Shown in pieces: positions 1 through 5,295 of a stretch of DNA of 10,920 bases. This stretch comes from JAGXTF01 sp038317095 (GTDB lineage: Bacteria > Bacteroidota > Bacteroidia > NS11-12g > UBA955). The position numbers were made by a program, and so were the translations under genes. Where the stretch lies: NCBI GenBank assembly GCA_038317095.1, contig JBBQBB010000083.1, positions 1-10,920 on the forward strand, read 5' to 3'. The stretch's first letter is position 1, and each line of letters begins with the position of its first letter. The notes beneath the pieces were generated by a model. That model ran no database searches. It was given only the letters and a program-made list of their open reading frames with translations, and was not told the DNA's origin.

Positions 1-264
1 AAACACATAAGGATAGAATAGAATTATTTTTTCTGCCACCATACAGCCCAGAACTGAATCCGCAGGAATACGTAAACCAGGATTTGAAAACCAACGTAAT
101 CGGCAAGAAACGCCCTATCAATAAGGCCCAGATGAAAAGCAGTGTAGAAGATTTTATGTACAAAAGAAAAAAAGATAAAAAGCAAGTGCAAAAATATTTC
201 CATGCAAGCCATATTAAATATGCTGCGTAGGGATTTTGTAAGACCTAATTACCTAAACGATTAA
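1..264 (+). mobile_element. Right-hand end of an IS630-family insertion sequence (left part outside window)
   Basis: The element is recognised from the transposase C-terminus it encodes. The right boundary is inferred: the interrupted PIN reading frame on the other strand keeps family-like sequence down to about base 266 and then turns into unrelated sequence, and a TA dinucleotide (the usual IS630 target) sits at 265-266 on the minus strand. The noncoding tail between the transposase stop and this boundary is about 34 bases, a normal length for an IS end. The left terminal repeat is not in the window, so the inverted repeat and TA duplication cannot be checked. Confidence 0.6.
3..230 (+). 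CDS. IS630-family transposase, C-terminal part (5' end outside window)
   Basis: The open frame enters from the left edge and ends at TAG 228-230, giving the last 75 residues of the protein. It contains LPPYSPELNPQEY, the hallmark of the IS630/Tc1-mariner DDE domain, whose final Glu (in NPQE) is the third catalytic acidic residue. The following tract (DLKTN, GKKRP, then KYFHASHIKYAA at the C-terminus) matches the tail of the IS630 subgroup whose proteins end in a YAA-like sequence. The enzyme would cut and join DNA at TA targets. This part is intact; whether the whole gene is functional cannot be seen. It is oriented towards the truncated PIN gene on the opposite strand. Confidence 0.85.
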   Translation, partial: THKDRIELFFLPPYSPELNPQEYVNQDLKTNVIGKKRPINKAQMKSSVEDFMYKRKKDKKQVQKYFHASHIKYAA

Positions 265-325
265 TAAACTCTACATTAAAGTAACCGCCAGCAACGGAAG
301 TGTCAATGTGGAATCTTTGTTTCAT
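245..325 (-). pseudogene. PIN-domain (VapC-like) toxin gene, N-terminal remnant cut by the IS630 element
   Basis: Starting at ATG 323-325 the minus strand reads MKQRFHIDTSVAGGYF, then VEF, and runs out as INRLGN and a TAG stop. The IDTSV-GGYF start is highly characteristic of a Bacteroidota PIN-domain family, where the Asp is the first metal-binding acidic residue of the RNase fold. Full-length members are about 140-160 residues; only about 20 family-like residues survive, and the other acidic residues are gone. The break falls where the IS630 end begins, so insertion is the likely cause. No antitoxin-like frame lies just upstream (326-590 is stop-rich in all minus frames). The remnant could not be a nuclease. 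It is too short for a profile hit, so the call rests on the N-terminal motif. Confidence 0.6.
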
Positions 326-340
326 TTTTTTGATTCAATA

Positions 341-348
341 CAAAGATA
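341..348 (-). promoter_or_regulatory. Candidate -7 box for the PIN remnant
   Basis: The minus strand reads TATCTTTG, an exact match to the Bacteroidota -7 consensus TAnnTTTG, ending 15 bases before the PIN start codon. No TTTG is visible at the usual distance for the -33 element, so this is a half-site call. If active, it would now transcribe into the IS630 end antisense to the transposase. Confidence 0.4.
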
Positions 349-591
349 GTCAAAATAGAATTACTGTAAGTCGCAGGTTTGTCACTCTGGAATTAGGAAG
401 TAATTTAAGTAAAATACTTTTTCGTTATAAATTTTGGTAATATTCAAAAAAATTATTTAAATTTTGAGGTAAATGTATACAAAAAACAAAGCGTCGAAAA
501 CACATTTGTACTTGAGATTACAAACGAATCAACGGCTATTTTGTTTTATACTACTAACATAATTTAAGATTTTACTTTCTAAATACAAAAA
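349..591. other. AT-rich intergenic stretch without recognisable genes
   Basis: All six frames are broken by frequent stops. The longest ATG-initiated plus-strand frame starts near base 474 and is about 30 codons of low-complexity, AT-rich sequence with no family resemblance. No tRNA fold, tandem repeat or clear operator was found. Confidence 0.5.
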
Positions 592-621
592 AAAAGTCCC
601 GAAATTTCTTCCAGGACTTTT
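592..621 (-). terminator. Rho-independent terminator of the transaldolase gene
   Basis: A perfect 8-base-pair stem (592-599 AAAAGTCC with 614-621 GGACTTTT) closes a 14-base loop. Read on the minus strand it is followed by further T residues at 591-587. It lies 20 bases past the transaldolase stop codon, the expected place for that transcript's end. Confidence 0.75.
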
Positions 622-640
622 ATTTGTGCTTTGTGGTTGA

Positions 641-1297
641 TTACCCGTTGGCTTTTTTATGGTCGGCTAGGAATTGTTCTAGTCCTAGGTCTGTGAGTGG
701 GTGTTTGAACAAGCCCATGATGGCACTAAGCGGGCAAGTTACTACATTGGCTCCGTACTGCGCGCATTTTACTATGTGCAGTGAGTTGCGCACGCTGGCC
801 GCCAAAATTTCGGTTTCGTAATCTTGCATGGCATAGATTTCGGCAATTTGTTTGATCAATTCCATCCCGTCCCAACTGCTGTCGTCGATACGACCAATGA
901 AAGGGGATAGGTAAGTGGCACCTGCTTTGGCTGCAAGTATGGCTTGGCCAGCGCTGAAAATTAAGGTGCAATTGGTGCGAATGCCTTTGTTGGTGAAATA
1001 GGAAATGGCTTTGATGCCGTCTTTGATCATGGGCACTTTTACCACTATGTTTTCATGCAGTCCTGCAAGGTGTTCGCCTTCGGAAATAATGCCTTTTAAA
1101 TCGGTAGCTATCACTTCTGCGCTTACATCGCCATCTACAATGTTGCAAATGCTTACGTAATGCTTAAGAATATTGTCTTGACCAATGATGCCTTCCTTGG
1201 CCATAAGGCTAGGGTTGGTTGTAACCCCATCTAGGATTCCCAGTTCGTTGGCTTCTTTAATTTGGTCTAGGTTGGCTGTATCTATAAAGAATTTCAT
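641..1297 (-). CDS. tal: Transaldolase (TalC/FSA family)
   Basis: A 218-residue protein of the small-transaldolase/fructose-6-phosphate aldolase family, a cytoplasmic TIM barrel of usual length (~215-220). The N-terminus MKFFIDTANLDQI and GVTTNPSLMAKEG are family signatures. The Schiff-base lysine is Lys87 in IVVKVPM. Two positions that separate transaldolase from FSA activity are Glu61 (SAEVIATD; Gln in E. coli FsaA) and Phe133 (SPFIGRIDD; Tyr131 in FsaA), so transfer of dihydroxyacetone units between sugar phosphates in the non-oxidative pentose phosphate pathway is the better assignment. ATG 1295-1297 fits the family start exactly. It is transcribed alone, with a -7 box just upstream and a terminator downstream. 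No other pentose-phosphate gene is nearby. Confidence 0.93.
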   Translation of the reverse strand: MKFFIDTANLDQIKEANELGILDGVTTNPSLMAKEGIIGQDNILKHYVSICNIVDGDVSAEVIATDLKGIISEGEHLAGLHENIVVKVPMIKDGIKAISYFTNKGIRTNCTLIFSAGQAILAAKAGATYLSPFIGRIDDSSWDGMELIKQIAEIYAMQDYETEILAASVRNSLHIVKCAQYGANVVTCPLSAIMGLFKHPLTDLGLEQFLADHKKANG

Positions 1298-1304
1298 TTA
1301 GCTG

Positions 1305-1312
1305 CAAATCTA
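1305..1312 (-). promoter_or_regulatory. Candidate -7 box of the transaldolase gene
   Basis: TAGATTTG on the minus strand matches TAnnTTTG exactly and ends only 7 bases before the ATG. A start site a few bases downstream would leave almost no leader, implying a leaderless or near-leaderless mRNA. No good -33 TTTG is seen at 19-21 bases. Confidence 0.45.
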
Positions 1313-1356
1313 AAGAATGCTATGCCACTACTTTCCCACAGAAATGCAAGAGTTTT

Positions 1357-1995
1357 TCACCAAGTTTTAATTTTGTAGGCAAAATTGATCCCTGCAAAAA
1401 ACTGACTTACACCGTAATCGTACCCAACCGTGTTTTTTGGTGCTATTCGAATCCCAAAGCTGGGCGTCATTTGCCATTTTCGACCCAATTCGTGGTAAAA
1501 ACCCAATCCTATTTTGGGCATTAGCCTTTGTTGTGGCCAAGCATATGCATCCGCATCGCCAGGTTTTGAAAAAAGTTCGCGTTTGTGTTCTATAAACATG
1601 CCTTGCGCGCCAAGAATGAGGATGGGGTGGCTTTTTTCATTTTGGGAAAGTTTTAATTCACCCCAAAAATCAAATTGCCACAGCAACATACGGTTGCTCC
1701 AAAGTATACTGCCATTGCGTTCTAGGTCTGGATTGTAGCTGGCTTCTCCAAGCGACAAGCCTAATCCTGCACTAAACAGATAATTGATAGAACTATGCAC
1801 AGTTATGCCGGCGGAATAGCCATTGCTCACCCGCAAAGTATTAAAGTTGCCAATGCCTTTGGAATTGTAATACCGGTAAATGTTTTGTTCCGTGCGACCA
1901 TTCAGGCCAATGGCCAGATCCTCCAGTAGGGGTTGAGCAGCTAAAGCAACTGTCATTGCCATAAAGGATAGAAGTACAAACGCTTTTGTTTTCAT
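1357..1995 (-). CDS. Small outer-membrane beta-barrel protein, function unknown
   Basis: Starting at ATG 1993-1995 the product has 212 residues and a clean Sec signal peptide (MKTKAF, a hydrophobic run, then ALAAQ with likely cleavage around residues 20-21). The open frame extends 18 codons further upstream, but those codons precede the signal peptide and are not protein-like, so the internal Met was chosen. The mature part alternates hydrophobic and polar residues with many aromatic and Gly positions (SINYLFSAGLGLSLG, PKIGLGFYHELG, TPSFGIRIAP) and ends in Lys-Thr-Trp. This fits a Bacteroidota outer-membrane beta-barrel of about 8 strands. I recognise no specific family. The gap to the transaldolase start is 59 bases and holds that gene's promoter, so they are probably separate transcripts. 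Confidence 0.75.
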   Translation of the reverse strand: MKTKAFVLLSFMAMTVALAAQPLLEDLAIGLNGRTEQNIYRYYNSKGIGNFNTLRVSNGYSAGITVHSSINYLFSAGLGLSLGEASYNPDLERNGSILWSNRMLLWQFDFWGELKLSQNEKSHPILILGAQGMFIEHKRELFSKPGDADAYAWPQQRLMPKIGLGFYHELGRKWQMTPSFGIRIAPKNTVGYDYGVSQFFAGINFAYKIKTW

Positions 1996-2261
1996 GCAGG
2001 AAATGCAAATTAATGGATTAATATGCAAGGATGTTTCATTTTTGCCCATTTGAAAGTAATACTATCGTCAATTTTTGGCAGAAAGAACACCCAATCTATA
2101 AAAGTAACTGCCATTTCCGCAGCATATTCCTTAATTCTCATGACCCACTGAAAATAAATAATTTGTCGTAACATCAAATGCAACAAGCCTTTGAGGTTTT
2201 TTGTTTATCTTTTGTGTCTAAACATTTAACACTTTGGGTTCCATTCCAAACAGTTTGGGAT

Positions 2262-2269
2262 TAATTTTG
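2262..2269 (+). promoter_or_regulatory. Candidate -7 box of the pterin synthase/folE operon
   Basis: TAATTTTG matches TAnnTTTG, 16 bases before the ATG. A TTTG at 2233-2236 could be the -33 element, but its spacing (25 bases) is longer than usual. A 13-base palindrome (CCAAA-CAG-TTTGG, 2246-2258) sits directly upstream and could be an operator; this is speculative. Confidence 0.4.
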
Positions 2270-2285
2270 CATCAACAAATACAAA

Positions 2286-2699
2286 ATGGCAGGAAAAGTA
2301 TCGGTTTTTAGAACAGCACATTTCAATGCGGCACATCGATTGCATGTTCCAGCTTGGTCTGATGAAAAAAACCGTGAAATATTTGGGTTGTGCAACAATC
2401 CATCGTTCCACGGGCACAATTACGAATTGCATGTAAAACTCACAGGCGTGCCAGATGAAGTTACAGGGTATGTGATTGATTTGAAATGGGTAAAAGACCT
2501 TGTAGATAAAGAAGTGATGGAGAGATTTGACCACAAAAACCTAAATTTAGATACTGAAGAATTTAAAAACTTAAATCCCACGGCGGAGAATATTGCCATT
2601 GTAATTTGGAATATTCTTAGGCCTAAATTTGATACAAAATTGGAATTGGGAATTAGACTTTACGAAACACCACGAAACTATATAGAATACAATGGATAA
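2286..2699 (+). CDS. 6-pyruvoyl-tetrahydropterin synthase / 6-carboxy-tetrahydropterin synthase family (QueD-like)
   Basis: A 137-residue T-fold enzyme acting on 7,8-dihydroneopterin triphosphate, the product of the next gene. Zinc ligands are His17 (FNAAHRL), His42 and His44 (FHGHNY). The catalytic set is visible as Cys36 (GLCNNPSFHGHN) and Asp82-His83 (FDHKNLN), and Glu127 in the LYETPRN motif is the pterin-anchoring acid. The CNNPxFHGHNY arrangement resembles the eukaryote-like PTPS subgroup, so the product could be 6-carboxy-tetrahydropterin (queuosine pathway) or 6-pyruvoyl-tetrahydropterin (biopterin-type cofactors). The sequence alone does not decide, and no queC, queE or sepiapterin reductase gene is in the window, so no symbol is given. 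It overlaps folE by 8 bases in one operon. Confidence 0.9.
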   Translation: MAGKVSVFRTAHFNAAHRLHVPAWSDEKNREIFGLCNNPSFHGHNYELHVKLTGVPDEVTGYVIDLKWVKDLVDKEVMERFDHKNLNLDTEEFKNLNPTAENIAIVIWNILRPKFDTKLELGIRLYETPRNYIEYNG

Positions 2700-3366
2700 G
2701 GATATCATAAAGCATTTAGAATTACTAGGAGATGAGCATTTCGGCAGTGGTATAAATACACCATTACGGGCAGATGCTTTTGCCATGGATGAAGAATTAA
2801 AGATAGAATTGATAGCCAAGCATTTTAAGGAAATCATGCATGTCTTGGGTTTGGATTTGCACGATGAAAGTTTGAAAGGGACGCCCACTCGGGTTGCTAA
2901 AATGTTTGTGAAGGAGCAGTTTAAGGGTTTAAATCCTGCAAACCGTCCAGAACCGACTTTGTTTGAGAACAACTACAAATACAATGAAATGCTGGTTGAA
3001 AAGGACATTCAATTCTACAGCACTTGCGAGCACCATTTTGTGCCTATTTATGGAAAAGCGCATTTGGCATACATCAGCAGCGGTAAGGTAATAGGACTTT
3101 CTAAGTTAAACCGCATTGTAGATTATTTTGCAAAGCGCCCACAAGTTCAAGAACGCATGACTGTTCAGATTGCCAATGAATTAAAAGCTGTTTTAAACAC
3201 CGAAGACATTGCAGTGGTGCTCGATGCAAAGCATATGTGCGTAGCCTCTAGGGGGATTAAAGATATATGTGCTTCTACAGTTACCAGCAGTTATGGGGGT
3301 AAATTCAATGACGTAGCAACCAAGAATGAGTTTTTGACTTATATTGGTTTGGGTGCGAAGGATTGA
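2692..3366 (+). CDS. folE: GTP cyclohydrolase I
   Basis: A 224-residue protein, normal for type I FolE. It converts GTP to 7,8-dihydroneopterin triphosphate and formate, the entry to folate, queuosine and pterin cofactors. Zinc ligands Cys112 and His115 lie in STCEHHFVPIYG and Cys183 in HMCVASRGIKD, within two positions of E. coli FolE numbering. Other family blocks are KGTPTRVAKMF, IGLSKLNRIVDYFAKRPQVQ and the C-terminal STVTSSYGGKF. The start ATG lies inside the last codons of the upstream gene (ATGGATAA holds both the ATG and the TAA stop), so translation is probably coupled. This pairing puts two consecutive enzymes of one pathway under one promoter. A hairpin follows about 70 bases after the stop. 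Confidence 0.96.
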   Translation: MDKDIIKHLELLGDEHFGSGINTPLRADAFAMDEELKIELIAKHFKEIMHVLGLDLHDESLKGTPTRVAKMFVKEQFKGLNPANRPEPTLFENNYKYNEMLVEKDIQFYSTCEHHFVPIYGKAHLAYISSGKVIGLSKLNRIVDYFAKRPQVQERMTVQIANELKAVLNTEDIAVVLDAKHMCVASRGIKDICASTVTSSYGGKFNDVATKNEFLTYIGLGAKD

Positions 3367-3438
3367 TGTGTTTTTTCACCTTGAGGGCATCTGTCCGTAA
3401 TTGAAGTAAATCAGAACATTTGGAATGCCAAAAGGTAC

Positions 3439-3458
3439 AAAACGGCTTATGCCTTTTT
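3439..3458. terminator. Bidirectional terminator between folE and the DUF4399 lipoprotein gene
   Basis: AAAA(C)GGC-TTAT-GCC-TTTTT forms a short hairpin with one bulged C and a four-base loop, flanked by A and T runs on the two sides, so it could stop transcription from either direction. It overlaps the last two bases of the minus-strand stop codon. The stem is short, so strength is uncertain. Confidence 0.5.
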
Positions 3459-3966
3459 ATTTAACCACCACCTCAATGGTTTTGCTCATGCGAACACCGT
3501 AACTCGTATGCATCCCGTCTGCAAATTGCAAAGTCAATGTATGTTTGCCCGGTTTTAGATCCAAAGGTTTGGATTCTGTTTGGCCTTTTCCATAATGGAT
3601 AACTTTTGGGCTGCCCATAGGAACCATAGTGCCGGCTGGAATGAAGCCCAAAGTGTCAATGATAAGATGAAAATGACCAGCGTTTGCTTTCACGCCGCTA
3701 TCTAATGGCATTACTTTCATGCCTTTTACGCCGAAATGCACTACCAAGGCGCTTTTAACGGTTTCGCCGTCTTTCAACCCGCTTTCAAAAAGTACAGATT
3801 GTCCTTCTGTTATGATGGCAGTATCCATAGCCATTGCAGGGTGGTCCTGGCTTTCAGTGTGGTTTTTGGCTGAATCAACGTTGTCTGTAACGGTGGTGTT
3901 TCCTCCGCAAGAAAACAAAACAGCGGCTATAGTGGCCGCTGTAAAAATGTGGTACATATTTTTCAT
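3457..3966 (-). CDS. DUF4399-domain lipoprotein
   Basis: Starting at ATG 3964-3966 the product has 169 residues with a lipoprotein signal peptide: MKNMYHIF, a hydrophobic core and the lipobox LFSC with lipidated Cys20. A Ser/Thr/Asp/His-rich linker (residues ~21-50) follows, then a C-terminal DUF4399 domain (~55-168) with VHFGVKGMKVMP, AGHFHLIID, IHYGKGQTE and LKPGKHTLTLQFADG. The function of DUF4399 is unknown; the His-rich GHFHLIID segment is conserved. The frame is open upstream to base 4020, but those 18 codons are tRNA-His sequence and cannot be coding. An alternative start is the Met at 3957. The gene begins 11 bases after the encoded CCA of tRNA-His, leaving no room for its own promoter, so it is probably transcribed with the tRNA. 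Confidence 0.85.
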   Translation of the reverse strand: MKNMYHIFTAATIAAVLFSCGGNTTVTDNVDSAKNHTESQDHPAMAMDTAIITEGQSVLFESGLKDGETVKSALVVHFGVKGMKVMPLDSGVKANAGHFHLIIDTLGFIPAGTMVPMGSPKVIHYGKGQTESKPLDLKPGKHTLTLQFADGMHTSYGVRMSKTIEVVVK

Positions 3967-3977
3967 AGTTTTAAACT

Positions 3978-4055
3978 TGGGGCGACTGACCGGGCTCGAA
4001 CCGGCGACCCTCGGTACCACAAACCGATGCTCTAACCAACTGAGCTACAACCGCC
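3978..4055 (-). tRNA. tRNA-His (anticodon GTG), 3' CCA encoded
   Basis: The minus strand folds into a complete cloverleaf. The acceptor stem GCGGTTG pairs with CAGTCGC and is extended by the extra G at -1, paired with C73, which is the identity element of tRNA-His. The D arm is GCTC/GAGC, the anticodon stem TCGGT/ACCGA with loop TTGTGGT (anticodon GTG), and the T arm has loop TTCGAGC. The CCA end is encoded (TGG on the plus strand at 3978-3980). Total length is 78 bases including G-1 and CCA. Confidence 0.97.
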
Positions 4056-4066
4056 ATTTGAAGGTG

Positions 4067-4099
4067 CAAATATACAAAACGGATGCATCTGTTTCCAAA
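4067..4099 (-). promoter_or_regulatory. Promoter of tRNA-His (and probably the lipoprotein gene)
   Basis: On the minus strand a TTTG -33 element (4096-4099) is followed after 21 bases by TATATTTG (4067-4074), an exact TAnnTTTG -7 box. This is the complete Bacteroidota sigma-A promoter. The -7 box ends 11 bases before the tRNA 5' end, leaving room for a short 5' leader for RNase P. Confidence 0.8.
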
Positions 4100-4136
4100 T
4101 TTTTTCAATTTTTATTAAACCTGCGATGTATCTAAA

Positions 4137-5294
4137 TTGCGGCGGCATTTGACAACATTCCCAAACATACTATTTTTACCCAGTTGGTACCCTTCGCGGC
4201 AAAATCCATTGAATGGTATTTTTAACCAAGAATTGGCAGAGTTAATGCGTGAAGTTTGCCATGCACAGGTTCTTTATCTGGAATTTAATCAGTCTATAAA
4301 GGAAATTGAAATCCAACAGAATAAAATCTCAGAAACATTCACTGAAACCATTGTTTATCTGCCATTGCGCAGGAATTTTATATGGAAACAAAGAACCTGG
4401 TTCAAAGCCTTAAATGAGGCTTTTGATTTGATTCAAAGTCAAGGTTTTAAGGTAGATTTAATGCATGTACAAGTGGTCTGGAAAATGGGTTTGGCTGCTT
4501 GGTTTTTAAACAGAAAATACAAAACACCTTATATTGTTACGGAGCACTATACGGGATATTTAAAACTAGACGGCGCGTTGAAAGGATGGAAAAAATGGGC
4601 GTCCAAAACATTATTGCAAAAAGCAAATCAAGTTACTGCAGTTTCCGAATCTTTGGCCGATGCCTTGAAATTGTTGACTGGAAAAAATGTGGAAGCAATT
4701 CCCAATCCTTTGCATCCGATATTTTTTACACATCCACTGGAATTAAAAATAAATTCTGGTAAATTTCGTTTTATTCACATCTCGAATATGGAATTGCGCC
4801 AAAAGCAAACCGATAAAATCATCCACGCTTTTGCAGAAATTTACGAAAAAAATCCGCACATTGAATTGGTTTTAGTTGTACCAAAAATAGCATACAATCA
4901 TTTTTTAAAGTTAAATGCTACGTTGAATATGGACGGTGTTGTGCAAATTGAACCAGGCATGGACAGAGAAGCGTACGCCGATTTGTTGGCAAGCAGCAAC
5001 GCCACTATTAGTTACAGCGTTTTCGAAACCTTTGGTCTCACTGTGGCAGAAGCTCTATGTTTGGGCGTCCCGGCAATTGTAAGCCAAAGTGGGGGGCCAG
5101 AAGCTTTTGTCAATCCAGAAAATGGAATTTTGGTAGATGCAAATGATTTGCTATCCCTAAAACTTGCTATGGAGCAAATGGTTTCTAAATATACCTATAA
5201 AAAAGAAGTTATAGCAACGGCGGCTCGTATTCAATTTTCAACGGATAAAGTTGTGCTTGCTTACCAAAAAATATATCAAAAAATTCTGAAGTAA
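4137..5294 (+). CDS. Glycosyltransferase, GT4 (group 1) family
   Basis: A 385-residue GT-B-fold enzyme, cytoplasmic or membrane-associated, that would transfer a sugar from a nucleotide-sugar donor to a growing surface glycan. The N-terminal acceptor domain opens with ILFLPSWYPSRQNPLNGIFNQE, typical of GT4, and contains TEHYTGY (residues 135-141). The C-terminal donor domain carries the EX7E motif at Glu297 and Glu305 (FETFGLTVAEALCLGVP) followed by SGGPEAF and GILVD. No ATG is available before the conserved N-terminus; TTG 4137 or TTG 4149 must serve, and 4137 is used here. It is first in a three-gene operon, with the next gene 1 base away. The sugar and acceptor cannot be predicted. No consensus promoter was found upstream. 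Confidence 0.9.
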   Translation: MRRHLTTFPNILFLPSWYPSRQNPLNGIFNQELAELMREVCHAQVLYLEFNQSIKEIEIQQNKISETFTETIVYLPLRRNFIWKQRTWFKALNEAFDLIQSQGFKVDLMHVQVVWKMGLAAWFLNRKYKTPYIVTEHYTGYLKLDGALKGWKKWASKTLLQKANQVTAVSESLADALKLLTGKNVEAIPNPLHPIFFTHPLELKINSGKFRFIHISNMELRQKQTDKIIHAFAEIYEKNPHIELVLVVPKIAYNHFLKLNATLNMDGVVQIEPGMDREAYADLLASSNATISYSVFETFGLTVAEALCLGVPAIVSQSGGPEAFVNPENGILVDANDLLSLKLAMEQMVSKYTYKKEVIATAARIQFSTDKVVLAYQKIYQKILK

Positions 5295-5295
5295 A

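Noticed and set aside
24..212. Minus-strand 62-codon open frame
   Set aside because: It lies antisense to the recognisable IS630 transposase C-terminus and shows no family features of its own.
624..821. Plus-strand open frame at the end of the transaldolase gene
   Set aside because: Shadow of the transaldolase, which has clear catalytic motifs on the other strand.
2226..2534. Minus-strand 102-codon frame across the pterin synthase start
   Set aside because: Antisense to a gene with intact zinc and catalytic residues; composition is Cys/Phe-rich in the way antisense frames of AT-rich genes are.
2571..2972. Minus-strand 133-codon frame
   Set aside because: Antisense to the pterin synthase and folE genes, with no motif or start context.
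3719..4135. Plus-strand 138-codon frame ending in a seemingly conserved RLTGLEPATLGTTNRC tract
   Set aside because: The familiar-looking tail is antisense translation of tRNA-His, a well-known false protein; the rest is antisense to the DUF4399 lipoprotein.
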